Assembly (NCBI GenBank): GCA_022414725.1
Contig: CM039466.1
Span: 31,669,319-31,733,318, forward strand
DNA length: 64,000 nucleotides
Source of the DNA: Microglena sp. YARC
Lineage: Eukaryota > Chlorophyta > Chlorophyceae > Chlamydomonadales > Chlamydomonadaceae
Reading direction: 5' to 3'
Position numbers and translations under genes: made by a program. Shown here one piece after another: positions 1-9,719 of the stretch (positions are counted from its first letter, which is position 1; each line of letters begins with the position of its first letter). The notes under the pieces are model-generated. The model made no database searches. It was not told where the DNA came from and worked only from the letters and a program-made list of their open reading frames with translations.

Positions 1-49
1 TTCCTTTCCTTAAAAAAAGGTCATTGGTACTACTGCTGCCTTCCCATTG

Positions 50-128
50 CTTGAATTTAAATTTAAACTTGAACTAGGCTACATGGCTCCAGCCTTCAAG
101 GCTGCTCACCGTCTTGGGCAGGAGCAAC
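50..128 (+). repeat. Short dispersed repeat with internal hairpin (copy 1)
   Basis: Begins with alternating GAATTT/GAACTT-like hexamers, then a conserved core ggctacatggctccagcc, a short inverted repeat (cagccttcaaggctg) and an end close to caccgtcttcggcagtaa. Related copies lie near 11405-11470, 45288-45447 (two in tandem) and 52930-52998; a weak relative is near 9845-9905. The stem-loop is kept even where its sequence changes (gccagcaatttggc in other copies). The family is not recognised. No coding function is seen. Confidence 0.6.
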
Positions 129-199
129 AATGTTCAATATCCTATAAGGTGGGGATGGGTGGGGGATGTGAGGTACTGAGGTTTTACAGCTTGGGGGGA

Positions 200-370
200 T
201 GAGGGAGTGAAGTGATGGGGGCTTGGGTCGATGACAGGGATCGATGGGATTGTGCTGGGATGACCTGGATTGGGATGGGATTGGGATGGGATGACCCAGA
301 TTGTGCTGGGATGAATGGGATTGGGATGGGATTCAGATGGGATGACCCAGGTTGGGCTGGGATTGGGATG
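200..370 (+). repeat. Degenerate G-rich minisatellite in cyclase intron
   Basis: Loose tandem repetition of about 20 bp (ggattgggatgggatgaccc and variants) fills the last part of the intron that precedes the first visible cyclase exon. No splice-edge sequence is seen inside the repeats. Confidence 0.65.
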
Positions 371-419
371 AGGTGGATGATTGGGATTACTGACTGTACT
401 TTCCTCCATTTCCTTGCAG

Positions 420-613
420 CCTTCTTAAGCCAATTCTTTACCGTCATGGACCAACTCCTCGAGGACTTCAATGTCTACAAGGTTGACACGTGTGGTGATT
501 GCTACATTGTTGCTGGTGGCCTGATGGAGCGCAGTGAGGTAGATGGGGAGTTGGTGCTAGCTGGTGATATGGATCCCAAGGAGGGGGCACAGCACGTCAT
601 GGATTACATTGCG
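420..613 (+). CDS. Class III nucleotidyl cyclase, catalytic-domain exon (first exon in window)
   Basis: This exon encodes part of the catalytic core of a class III adenylyl/guanylyl cyclase, which converts ATP or GTP to the 3',5'-cyclic nucleotide. Visible motifs are FFTVMDQLLEDF followed by VYKVDTCGDCYIVAGGL, the usual second metal-binding Asp region (GD). The segment with the first metal Asp lies upstream, outside the window. Borders: the acceptor tttccttgcag ends at 419 and the donor GCG|gtgaga starts at 614; two leading bases imply that the previous exon leaves one base. It ends in phase 0, matching the exon at 1703. Family guanylyl cyclases usually have Glu where the Asp of KVDT stands, so substrate choice is open. 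The gene is 5'-truncated by the window edge. Confidence 0.85.
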
Positions 614-1045
614 GTGAGAATGAGAGGGGGGAGAGGAGGGGGGAGAGGGAGTTGGTGCTAGCTGGTGATATGGATCCCCAGGAGGGGGCACAGCACGACA
701 TGGATAACTTTGCGGTGAAAATGGGAGGAGGGGGGGGGGGGGGGGAATAAGGAGTTGGTGCTGGCTGGCAATCTCGTTCCTAATGAGGGAGCAGAAAAAA
801 TCATGGTGCATATTGCAGGAATGATGTTGGTTCTGGCTGGTAATGTGGTTCCTAATGAGGGGGCAGAGAAAGTCATGGTGCCTATTGCGGGAATGATATT
901 GGTGCTGGCTGGTAATGTGGTTCCTAATGAGGGGCAGAGAAAGTCATGGTGCATTTGCTGGGATGATGTTGGTGCTGGCTGGTAATGTGGTTCCTAGTGA
1001 GGGAGCAGAGAAAGTCATGGTGCATATTGCGGGGATGATGGGGGG
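546..1045 (+). repeat. Donor-side exon-edge array of the cyclase exon 420-613
   Basis: After the true exon end there are about five further copies (near 651, 751, 822, 893 and 964; unit about 70-100 bp) of the last ~60 coding bases (encoding LVLAGDMDPKEGAQ and variants) plus the intron start. Several copies keep the gcg-gtga or gcggga border region; others have lost the GT. Copies diverge gradually, as expected of real tandem duplication. Confidence 0.75.
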
Positions 1046-1330
1046 GGGGGGGGGCAATATTTGGCTAGTAATGAAGGATGGATAGAAGGAAGGAAGGAAG
1101 CTACAAAGGAAGGAAGGAACAGTAAGTGGATGGAAGGGAGTAATGAAAAGGGAAGGGAGGAATGAGAAGGGAAGGGAGGAAGATTAGAACGGGACGGGTG
1201 GAAGTACAGGAGGGGAAGGGAGGAAGGAGAAGGGAAGTGAGGGAGGAAGGAGAAGGTAAGGGAGGAAGGACAGAAGGGATGGGAGAAAGGACAGAAGGGT
1301 ACACAACCAGACAGAACAGAAAGCTGATGA
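1046..1330 (+). repeat. Purine-rich tract in cyclase intron
   Basis: A G-run followed by GGAAG/GAAGG-rich simple sequence on the + strand. Only low-complexity frames are open. No gene is seen. Confidence 0.6.
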
Positions 1331-1440
1331 AAAAACAATTATCACAGCATACTCCATATCCGCGGCTTCTGGAAGTATTGGGCCCAGCCAAAGCATACCT
1401 TATATTATACATCTCTTCTACCTGGCATACCTTTTTCTTA

Positions 1441-1638
1441 AGTAATGATAACGCCTGGTAGGGTGTGGGATTAAGGGAGCCCTGTCTTACGGCGGTAGAG
1501 AACGGGCTGCTACTTTACTTGGTCAGTGCTACCATGGCTGTTGACAGCGACTATGAAAACTAAGGCGCGCCCATAGGGATTCGAACCCCGTACCTTCTAC
1601 CTGATTTCAACAAACTCAACCATTGAGCCAATCGTCAA
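1441..1638 (-). mobile_element. tRNA-derived SINE, copy 1
   Basis: Read on the minus strand, the element starts with a tRNA-like head. It has an A-box-like TGGCTCAATGGTTGAG and, about 35 bases later, a B-box-like GGGTTCGAATCCC, then a conserved non-tRNA body (ttgacagc and gtagagaac on the + strand) and the 3' end CAGGCGTTATCATTA. Other copies are at 22503-22695, 23872-24035, 41047-41212 and 52190-52378, with tail fragments at 35630-35690 and 63724-63776. A split Pol III promoter inside a dispersed 150-200 bp element defines a tRNA-derived SINE. It sits inside a cyclase intron, antisense to the gene. Confidence 0.8.
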
Positions 1639-1702
1639 AACGAGAGATTCTAACTCTCTTCTACCTGGCATACCTTTTCTAACTCTCCTCTCCCTTTTGT
1701 AG

Positions 1703-1827
1703 GCTGTGGTCTCCGCCCTGCAAGATATACGTTACCCACACAATGGCAAGCCCGTCAGCTTCCGTGTTGGAGTGCACACAGGCTCTTGTGTTACTGGTGT
1801 CATCGGAACAAAACTGCCCAAGTTTAG
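1703..1827 (+). CDS. Class III nucleotidyl cyclase, second exon in window
   Basis: Encodes AVVSALQDIRYPHNGKPV followed by FRVGVHTGSCVTGVIG and TKLPKF. The RVG(I/V)HTG...GV(V/I)G segment is a hallmark of the class III cyclase core. Acceptor ttttgtag precedes 1703; donor AG|gtgagt begins at 1828. It starts in phase 0, agreeing with the exon ending at 613, and leaves two bases (AG) completed by the exon at 3672. Confidence 0.87.
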
Positions 1828-2384
1828 GTGAGTCGTTGTGTGGCTTGGTGGTTGGCCCCGGTGCCAGCAAACGGGCTACCCCTCTCAACCTCACGCTCTT
1901 TAATCAGTCATACTATTGATTTAGACGGTTTGTTGTGTGCCAGGTGACTGGTGAACCAGGTATAAGTACACCGGTAAAATGGGCAGAGAAAATAGACCGT
2001 TGATTTGTCCTGGAAAATATGTCAACCCTTAGATTGTTAACAGTTGACTTAAGAGTCGAGTCGACGCTTGCTTTGTTACTACTACCTGTAGTTTTAGCAT
2101 GGCAAGGGTTCACGTAATACCCTGTATATACTGTTAAACGGACGGGTGTTGGTCAAGGGTTGGTGTTACAGTCTACAACAACGGTCGGTGTACCGTATAT
2201 GTACACAATATTATTGTGTTGTGTGGCCGGTGATCAGTGACCTAGGTATAAGCAGTTTTTTCAAAAACTCTTGGGGCCATTTTGGTAGCCACAAGTGGTG
2301 ACCCAAGTCTCATTCCTCATTACACACCTTGCATTTTTTGAAGTGCTATGTTCGAGCCTTATGAGGTTGCGTTTGGGGGTCCAA

Positions 2385-2930
2385 AAGCTAGTAGCACTAC
2401 AAACAGCTAGTAGCCCTTCAAAAAGCTAGTAGTACTATTGACAGCTAGTAGCAATACAAAAATCTAGTAGCACTACGGACAGCCAGTGGCAATGCAAAAA
2501 GCTAATAGCACTACGAACAGCAAGTAGCAATACAAAAAGCTAGTAGCACTACAGACAGCTAGTAGCAATACAAAAATCTAGTAGCCTTACGGACAGCTTG
2601 TAGCAATACAAAAAACTAGTTGCACTACGGACAGCTAGTAGCAATAAAAAAAGCTAGTAGCAATACGGACAGCTAGTGGCAATACAAAAAGCTAGAAGCA
2701 ACACAGACAGCTAGTAGCAATAAAAAAAGCTAGTAGCAATACGGACAGCTAGTAGCAATTCCATGAAGCTAGTAGCACTACGGACAGCTAGTAGCAACAC
2801 AAAAAAGCTAGTAGCAATACAGACAGCTTGTAGCAATACAAAAAGCTAATTGCACTATGGACAGCTAGTAGCAATATAAAAAGCTAGAAGCAATACACAA
2901 ATACAAAAAGCTAGTAGCAATACAAACAGC
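2385..2930 (+). repeat. Intron minisatellite, ~19/38-bp unit
   Basis: About 14 copies of a 38-bp unit made of two related ~19-bp halves (gctagtagcaatacaaaaa and gctagtagcactacggac). Fully intronic, with no exon edge recognised in the unit. The stretch 1830-2385 before it shows nothing recognisable beyond a short motif shared with 18890-18920 (ttttggtagccacaagtgg). Confidence 0.8.
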
Positions 2931-3671
2931 CAACCCTAACCCCTTACATCCTTGTTTTATCTGCCTTTGGTATTGTGAGTCACGTCATAAGTTTTTACTC
3001 CCAATATGGCTTCACGGATGGAGTCAACCAGCCAACGCTAAACCCTAAACCCTTCCACAGCCTGTGGGGTGACACGATGAACACAGCATCACGCCTAAAC
3101 CCTTACATCCTTGTTTTATCTGCCTTTGGTATTGTGAGTCACGTCATAAGTTTTTTCTCCCAACATGGCTTCACGGATGGAGCCAACGCTAAACCCTAAA
3201 CCCTTCCACAGCCTGTGGGGTGACACGATGAACACAGCATCACGCCTAAACCCTTACATCCTTGTTTTACCTACCTTTGGTATTGTGAGTCACGCCATTA
3301 GTTTGTTCTCCCAACACAGCTTCACAGATGGAGTCAACCAGACAACCCTAAACCCTTGCAAAGCATGTGGGGGGACACAATGAGCACGGCTTCACCGATA
3401 GAGTCGACCAGCCAACCCTAAACCCTAAACCCTGCCACAGCCTGTGGGGTGACACAATGAACACAGCATCACGCATGGAGTCAACACGCCATCCCTAAAC
3501 CCTTCCACAGCCTGTGGGGCGACACAATGAACACGGCTTCACGCATGGAGTCAACCAGCCAACTGTAAACCCTAAACCCTTCCACAGCCTGTGGGGCAAC
3601 ACAATGAACACGGCATCACGCATGGAGTCAACCAGCCAACCCTAAACCCTAAACCCTAAACCCTTCCACAG
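2930..3671 (+). repeat. Acceptor-side exon-edge array of the cyclase exon 3672-3816
   Basis: Six incomplete copies (near 3050, 3201, 3353, 3429, 3498 and 3578) of the intron 3' end (aaccctaaacccttccacag) plus the first 40-55 coding bases, encoding LWGDTMNTASRMES. Only the last copy, at 3661, continues into a full exon. Almost every copy keeps the AG acceptor. The intron part carries CCCTAAA, the plant-type telomere heptamer, in up to three consecutive copies near 3640. Use of an upstream copy would produce a truncated or shifted product. Confidence 0.8.
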
Positions 3672-3816
3672 CCTGTGGGGCGACACAATGAACACGGCTT
3701 CACGGATGGAGTCGACCAGCCGTCCTGGCCTCATTCAACTGTCCGAGACTACCTTCAATCTCCTGGACCCAAGTTTGAAGTCCCAGTTTACCACCATGGA
3801 GGGGGTGGAGGTCAAG
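3672..3816 (+). CDS. Class III nucleotidyl cyclase, third exon in window
   Basis: Together with the AG carried from the previous exon it encodes SLWGDTMNTASRMESTS, then RPGLIQLSETTFNLLDP and FTTMEGVEVK. The N and R of TMNTASR match the conserved transition-state Asn and Arg of class III cyclases. The residue that is usually Cys in guanylyl cyclases and Asp in adenylyl cyclases reads as Ser here (PKF-S-LWGDT). Donor AAG|gtaggt begins at 3817. Ends in phase 0, consistent with the exon at 5817. Confidence 0.87.
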
Positions 3817-3829
3817 GTAGGTGAATAAG

Positions 3830-4090
3830 AGCTTACTCACCAGTGGGAGGGAAGGGTCGGGAAGGGAAGTGGGAGGGGAGGGAGGGTCAGGATGTGGAAG
3901 GAGAGCTTGATCAACAACAGGAGGGAAGGGCCAAGAAGGGCAGTTGGAGGGGAGGGGGAGGGGGGCAGGAAAGGCAGTGGGAGGGGAGGGAGGGGCAGGA
4001 AGGGGAAGAAGAGTTTGATTAACAATTTGAGGGAAGGGTCAAAAATGAAAGTTGGGCAGTGTACCACCGTTGAGGGGGGGTCAAGACAGG
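3830..4090 (+). repeat. Purine-rich (GGGAGGGA) tract in cyclase intron
   Basis: Two to three long approximate repeats of a GGGAGG/GGAAGGG-rich sequence joined by gagcttgatcaacaa / gagtttgattaacaa. Simple sequence; no coding call. 4090-4500 holds nothing recognised except short ggctggctgg and gtgctgg reiterations. Confidence 0.55.
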
Positions 4091-4504
4091 TGGTAAGAGC
4101 ATGCAAGTGCAGGCGGCTTGGTCCCAAATCCATGGTGCTGTTATGCATAGGTTTTTCCCATGGCTTGCTTGTCGGCTGGATGGCTGTCGTGTTGGCTGGC
4201 TGGCTGAAGAGCCAGACAGCCAACTAGCCAGCTTGCTTCCTTGTTTGCCTGATTCGTTGCTTGCCCTTCCATTTCTATGTCTGTTCGTGGTGTGAGCCAC
4301 TGACCTGTGCTGGTACACTTGTGCTGGGTTGTGGTGCTGGTGCGCTAGTGCTGGACCTGTGGTAGTCACTGATCTGTGCTGAACTGATATGATCAGCTCC
4401 TTAAATCACATTGCTTCCCCTGACCATGGCTAGTCAAACTCAAATTGCCCCTCCTATAGCCCCTCACCTACTGATAGGCTACGTGGTACTATATTAAATT
4501 GTTA

Positions 4505-5130
4505 AATTAAATTATCACTGTAGCATGAACTCAGAGCCCATGTCAGTAAAACGATTGTTTGGAGTTCAATTCATCATTTTTCCTTCTGTTTAGCCCTTCC
4601 TGTCATGGTTGGGCACCTCCCTTAAGCCTATTTGGCCTACCCCTGGACTGTAACATAGATGCGGGGAGTAAAGAGGGGCTCGAATGTTGGGACGCAAAGG
4701 GAGAGTCCAGCCTAAGCAAAGAGTGCCCAAAACCCAAACTAGCAAGACTCCAGAAGCAAGCAAACGTTGGGCACATCCCTTTAGCCTATATGGCCTTCCT
4801 GTCACGGTTGGGCTCATCCCTTTGGCCTATATGGCCTTCCTGTCACGGTTGGGCACATCCCTTTAGCCTATATGGCCCTCCCATGGACTGTAAAATACAT
4901 ACATACAGGCTAAAATCATCTCGATTATTGGAGGTTGGGCAAGTCCCTGCAGCCTAATTGGTTGGTTGATTGGTTGTGCAAGTCCCTGCAGTCTAACTTA
5001 TTGGTTGGTTGGTTGGGCAAGTCCCTGCAGTCTAATTTATTGGTTGGTTGGTTGGTTGGTTGGTTGGGCAAGTCCCTGCAGTCTAATTTATTGGTTGGTC
5101 GGTTGGTTGGGCAAGTCCCTGAAGCCTAAT
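4505..5130 (+). repeat. Dispersed element ending GGACTGTAAC, with internal tandem expansion
   Basis: Consensus features in order: a TGTAGCATGAACTCAGAGCCC-like start, cagtaaaacgattgtttgg, gttcaattcatca, tagcccttcctgtcatgg, ttgggcaagtccct, tagcctatttggcctac, then ccctggactgtaacatacat. Other copies: 15475-15625 (-), 18760-19015 (+), 22075-22225 (-), 24040-24200 (-), 25605-25700 (+). In this copy the middle and end parts are further expanded: three ~42-55 bp units at 4765-4880 and about five ~40 bp units at 4930-5130 (ttggttgggcaagtccctgc). Likely a non-autonomous mobile repeat; family unknown. Confidence 0.65.
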
Positions 5131-5224
5131 TGGCGACCTCCTGGACCAAAACATATAAATATTACATTAATGTTTATCAGCTCCTCTAGACTACGTCAAG
5201 CCGTGGGTACACATGGTACCAGAC

Positions 5225-5760
5225 ATGTAATCATCACTACCACCACCACCTCCATCAGCATCGTCACCACTCGTCATGAGCAGCAGCACCACCACCATCA
5301 CCATCATCATTACAACAACTTGGCAAGGTTGGCCCCAGTGCAAGCAAACAGGCTGCTCCCCTCAACCTCTCATCTCGCTATAAGACGTAATATGTATTTA
5401 TTTATTTATTCATTTAGTTAACAACTTGGCCCTTGTTTTGCTCCTCCACCTCCACCTCCATCAGCATCGTCACCACTCGTCATGAGCAGCAGCAGCAGCA
5501 CCATCACCATCACCATCATCATTACAACAACTTGGCCCTTGTTTTGCTCCTCCACCTCCACCTCCATCAGCATCGTCACCACTCGTCATGAGCAGCAGCA
5601 GCAGCACCATCACCATCACCATCATCATTACAACAACTTGGCCCTTGTTTTGCTCCTCCACCTCCACCTCCATCAGCATCGTCACCACTCGTCATGAGCA
5701 GCAGCAGCAGCACCATCACCATCACCATCATCATTACAACAACTTGGCAAGGTTGGCCCC
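5225..5760 (+). repeat. 106-bp intron minisatellite with nested triplet runs
   Basis: Units start near 5422, 5528 and 5634 (spacing 106 bp) with partial copies at both ends. Each contains ctccacctccacctccatc, a (CAG)n run and a (CAC/CAT)n run. Open frames through it (poly-His, poly-Ser, poly-Gly) arise from the repeat and are not genes. Confidence 0.85.
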
Positions 5761-5816
5761 AGTGCAAGCAAATTTATTCATTTAGTTAACAACTTGGCTC
5801 TTGTTTTGCTGCGCAG

Positions 5817-6023
5817 GGCAAAGGCATGATGAAGACCCATGTTCTGAGCATGGAGGTTCTGATTAAAGACCACACAGCATCCATCTCGCCCTCAGGCACA
5901 GCCTACCGGAAGTCAGCATCAAGTAACCTGAGCCCTGTGATGTCATTGAGGTACTGTCAAATCTTCTTACGTCAAGCGCGTAGATTGGGGAAGGCCACAA
6001 CTGAAGGCAGTGGCACAAGGCAG
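5817..6023 (+). CDS. Class III nucleotidyl cyclase, fourth exon in window
   Basis: Begins GKGMMKTHVLSMEVL directly after the EGVEVK of the previous exon, reproducing the end of the class III cyclase domain (V-KGKG-M-T motif). It continues with a Ser-rich tail (SISPSGTAYRKSASSNLSP). Acceptor gctgcgcag ends at 5816. Two donors are possible: AG|gtactg at 5951 (leaves two bases) or CAG|gtgtgt at 6024 (phase 0). I prefer the second because the following tandem array repeats the sequence around 6024. If neither is used, the frame runs to a stop near 6122 and this would be the last exon. Confidence 0.75.
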
Positions 6024-6400
6024 GTGTGTAAGGATTATAAGGATTCCAAGGCCAAGGCCAAGAAGAAAGGGCTGTTGTCCCAACTTGTACATATGTACGA
6101 GGCTTCCTTATATATGTCCTGAACATGAGATGACATACTCACTCTGGAGCAAGTGCACATCTGAAGGCAGTCTAAGAAGGTGGTGTGTGTAAGGATGTTA
6201 GGAATTCTTAGGCCAAGGCCACAAATAATGGGATGCTGGCCCAGCTTGTGATTATGTTCAAGGCTTCCTCATCCACGTCCTGAACTTGAGATGATATAAC
6301 TCGGACTGGAGCAAGTCCTCAACTGAAGCCAGTCAAAAAAGACAGTGTGTGTAAGGATTCTAAGGATTCCCAGACCAAGGCCACAAAGACAAGTTCTATG
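5985..6400 (+). repeat. Donor-side array after the cyclase exon 5817-6023
   Basis: Three tandem ~165-bp units. Each carries an acaactgaaggcagt-like exon edge, a gtgtgtaagga-like donor, then ccaaggcca and a gaggcttcct...gtcctgaac block. Copies two and three begin near 6145 and 6310. The repeated edge supports a donor at 6024. Confidence 0.6.
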
Positions 6401-6589
6401 CAGCTTCGCCTGCAACGCGATGCAATTACGGAGAGTGGTCGCGAGGGAGCGACAGGCTGGAGCAAGTCCATCCAGATATCATCAGATACACCCTATTCTT
6501 CTTCTTGTCAATGGGCTTCTAGGCAACTCCCTGAGACAGCCAAGATTTCAGCAGCGTAAGCAGCAGCTTCCAGGGGCGCTAGCTGGTTT

Positions 6590-7170
6590 TAAGTATGGCT
6601 GCACGTAGCCAGCTGGTCGTAGGTATGGCTACACCTAGCCAGCTGGTCTTATGTATGGCTAGATGTAGGTAGCTGGTCGTAGGTATGGCTACACCTAGCC
6701 AGCTGGTCCTAGGTATGGCTACACCTAGCCAGCTGGTCGTAGGTATGGCTACACCTAGCCAGCTGGTCCTAGGTATGGCTACACCTAGCCAGCTGGTCGT
6801 AGGTATGGCTACACCTAGCCAGCTGGTCCTAGGTATGGCTACACCTAGCCAGCTGGTCGTAGGTATGGCTACATCTAGCCAGCTGGTCGTAGGTATGGCT
6901 ACACCTAGCCAGCTGGTCCTAGGTATGGCTACACCTAGCCAGCTGGTCGTAGGTATGGCTACACCTAGCCAGCTGGTCGTAGGTATGGCTACACCTAGCC
7001 AGCTGGTCGTAGGTATGGCTACACCTAGCCAGCTGGTCGTAGGTATGGCTACACCTAGCCAGCTGGTCGTAGGTATGGCTACACCTAGCCAGCTGGTCGT
7101 AGGTATGGCTACACCTAGCCAGCTGGTCGTAGGTATGGCTACACCTAGCCAGCTGGTCGTAGGTATGGCT
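6590..7170 (+). repeat. 30-bp minisatellite, ~19 near-identical copies
   Basis: Unit of 30 bp (ctagccagctggtcgtaggt + atggctacac) repeated about 19 times with few changes, mostly cgt/cct alternation. Because 30 is divisible by 3, all frames stay open on both strands, which explains the long apparent open frames. It has no spacers, so it is not a CRISPR array. Homogeneity suggests recent expansion. Confidence 0.9.
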
Positions 7171-7259
7171 GGCATGCCACAAGAGGAGCTACGCGTAGCC
7201 AATCACAAGTCTCCTTGGATTGTGCGTTTAAAGCAGAACATACTCCTTGACTAATGTGT

Positions 7260-9055
7260 ATAAGACTTGGGCACCGTCACAGCATACTACACACTGCAAA
7301 CTAAATCTGTGACTTCTGTCAGTCTTGAGCACAGTCACACCATACTCTTTCTCCGCAGTCATACCATCTGTCATATCCGCGACTTGTTTAAGTCTTGGGT
7401 CCAGTCACACCATTCTCTATATATCAGCGACTTACAGAAATCTAGGGTGCAGTCGTATCAAACTCTATATCTGCAACGTGTAGAAGTGTTGGGCCAAGTC
7501 ACAACATACTCTATATATCCGCTGCTTGTAGAAGTCTAGAGCACAGTCAAACCTTGCTCTAAATCCACAACTTGTTGGATTCTTGGTTGCAGTCACACCA
7601 TTATATTTATCAGCGACTACTGTCAGTCTTGGGCACAGTTACAACATTCTCTACATATTGGCAACTTGTAGAAGTCTTGGTTGCAGTCACACCATTATCT
7701 TTATATCGGCAACATGTAGAAGTCTTGGGTGCAGTCACACCATTCTCTCTATATCGGCAACTTGTAGAAGTCTTGGGTGCAGTCAAACCATTCTCTGTAT
7801 ATCAGCGACTTACAGAAGTCTAGGGTGCAGTCGTATCAAACTCTATATCTGCAACGTGTAGAAGTGTTGGGCCAAGTCACAACATACTCTATATATCCGC
7901 TGCTTGTAGAAGTCTAGAGCACAGTCAAACCTTGCTCTAAATCCACAACTTGTTGGATTCTTGGTTGCAGTCACACCATTATATTTATCAGCGACTACTG
8001 TCAGTCTTGGGCACAGTTACAACATTCTCTACATATTGGCAACTTGTAGAAGTCTTGGGTGCAGTCACACCATTATCTTTATATCGGCAACTTGTAGAAG
8101 TCTTGGGTGCAGTCACACCATTCTCTCTATATCGGCAACTTGTAGAAGTCTTGGGTGCAGTCAAACCATTCTCTGTATATCAGCGACTTACAGAAGTCTA
8201 GGGTGCAGTCGTATCAAACTCTATATCTGCAACGTGTAGAAGTGTTGGGCCAAGTCACAACATACTCTATATATCCGCTGCTTGTAGAAGTCTAGGGAAC
8301 AGTCAAACCATACTCTTAATCCGCAACTTGTTGGATTCTTGGTTGCAGTCACACCATTATATTTATCAGCGACTACTGTCAGCCTTGGGCACAGTCACAC
8401 CATTCTCTACATTTTGGCAACTTGTAGAAGTCTTGGGTGCAGTCACACCATTCTCTCTATATCGGCAACTTGTAGAAGTCTTGGGTGCAGTCGTATCATA
8501 CTCTATATCTGCAACGTGTAGAAGTCTTGGGCCCAGTCACACCATACGCTACATCTGTGACTTGTAGAAGTCTTGGGTGCAGTCGTATCATACTCTATAT
8601 CTGCAACGTGTAGAAGTCTTGGGCCCAGTCACACCATACGCTATATCTGTGACTTGTAAAAGTCTTGGGTGCAGTCACACCATTCTTTATACATCTGCGA
8701 CTTGTTGAAGTCTTGGGCCCAGTCACATCATCGTCTCTATATATATTCGACTTGTAGAAGTCTTGAGCACAGTCACACATTCATGCCATACTCTATATGC
8801 CAGAGACTTGTAGAAGTCTTGGTTGTAGTCACACCATTCACTAGGTCCGCGACATTTAGAAGTCTTGGATGCTGCCACACCATACTCTATATATATGCGA
8901 CTTGTTGAAGTCTTGGGTGCAGTCGTATCATACTCTATATCTGCAACGTGTAGAAGTCTTGGGCCCAGTCACACCATACACGATATCTGTGACTTGCTGA
9001 ACTCTTGGGTGCAGTCACACTATTCTCTATATATCAGCAACTTGTAGAAGTCCGA
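7260..9055 (+). repeat. Higher-order tandem repeat (~62-bp monomers, 378-bp multimers)
   Basis: Monomers of about 60-65 bp carry cttgtagaagtcttgggtgc and agtcacaccatactctata. They are organised into a higher-order unit of exactly 378 bp, seen as near-identical blocks starting near 7572, 7950 and 8328. More diverged monomers flank them on both sides. This is satellite-like architecture inside a presumed intron. No gene. Confidence 0.85.
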
Positions 9056-9059
9056 AGCC

Positions 9060-9415
9060 CTAAAACCCTTAAAACATTGAACCCAAAGCTAGCACTAAGC
9101 TTCGCATAGTGAGCCGCGCCACCCACAGTATACGATAAACTTGGCTGCAGCAATGATTTCCCATTTTTCGCGCAACATGTCACAAATTGAGCGACTCAGC
9201 ACGACCCCAGTGCGGCGTGCTGTCCCCCAAACCCCGGAGCCCAGGGGGGTTGGGGGGGCATTTCTGATTAGTTTAAAAAATCCCCATCCCGAGACCCACT
9301 TTTTGCCTGACAAAAATCGCCAACCTGAGACCCACTTTTTTTTACGGATTTGTTCAGCCAAAATGGACACTGTTCAGATAACTTGACTCAGATTCCTTTC
9401 GGGCCACTTCACATT
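9060..9415. other. Unannotated stretch between repeats
   Basis: No exon or element recognised. It contains aaaatccccatcccgagacc and a near repeat of cgagacccacttttt/ctgagacccactttttttt. Nothing supports coding. Confidence 0.4.
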
Positions 9416-9419
9416 CCAA

Positions 9420-9650
9420 GGATTCCAAGAGCTAGCTACACACACTACTTACTCTTTCATTTTTAGACTACTCATGGCAGCTTCCCGCCAGCTCCAAGAG
9501 CCAGCCACTACACACACTATCCACTGTTTCATTTCTGGGATACTCATGGCAGCTTCCCGCCAGCTCCAAGAGCCAGCCACTACACACACTATCTACTGTT
9601 TCATTTCTGGGGTACTCATTGTAGCTTCCTCCCAGCTCCAAGAGCCAGCC
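9420..9650 (+). repeat. Acceptor-side array (~69-bp units) before a candidate exon at 9636
   Basis: Three to four tandem copies of tttcatttctggg...gcagcttcccgccag followed by ctccaagagccagccact. The first copies run into acacacactat; only the last continues as open coding sequence. The ccag acceptor recurs near 9490, 9560 and 9635. Confidence 0.6.
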
Positions 9651-9717
9651 ACTGGGTTAAACCTAATGCTTGGCGCTGCATTAGAATGCTGGTCACATCA
9701 GCTTCTCGATGCACTAG
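9636..9717 (+). CDS. Tentative further cyclase-gene exon
   Basis: After the acceptor gcttcctcccag, the frame that fits phase 0 reads LQEPATGLNLMLGAALEC then WSHQLLDAL up to a possible donor at 9718 (gtagct). Without that donor the frame runs to a stop at 9810-9812. Evidence is the acceptor array upstream, phase agreement with a donor at 6024, and a helix-like composition. No domain is recognised. It could be a chance reading frame. Confidence 0.3.
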
Positions 9718-9719
9718 GT

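Noticed and set aside
1562..1640. A functional tRNA gene
   Set aside because: A- and B-box-like sequences are present, but the same 150-200-bp unit with a non-tRNA body recurs in the window and no full cloverleaf with matched acceptor stem was found, so it is a SINE. The same holds at 52190-52378 and 22503-22695.
3630..3662. Chromosome end (telomere)
   Set aside because: Only about three CCCTAAA heptamers in a row, flanked on both sides by cyclase gene sequence; interstitial motif, not a telomere.
6590..7170. CRISPR-like array (regular 30-bp repeat)
   Set aside because: The 30-bp units are directly adjacent with no unique spacers, and the context is a eukaryotic intron. It is a minisatellite. 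The same applies to the 23-bp array at 52680-52915 and the 29-bp array at 39680-40560.
6579..7254. Long open frames on both strands coding for 10-residue repeats
   Set aside because: The repeat length is a multiple of three without stops, so all frames stay open by construction. No start context, splice sites or non-repeat coding sequence.
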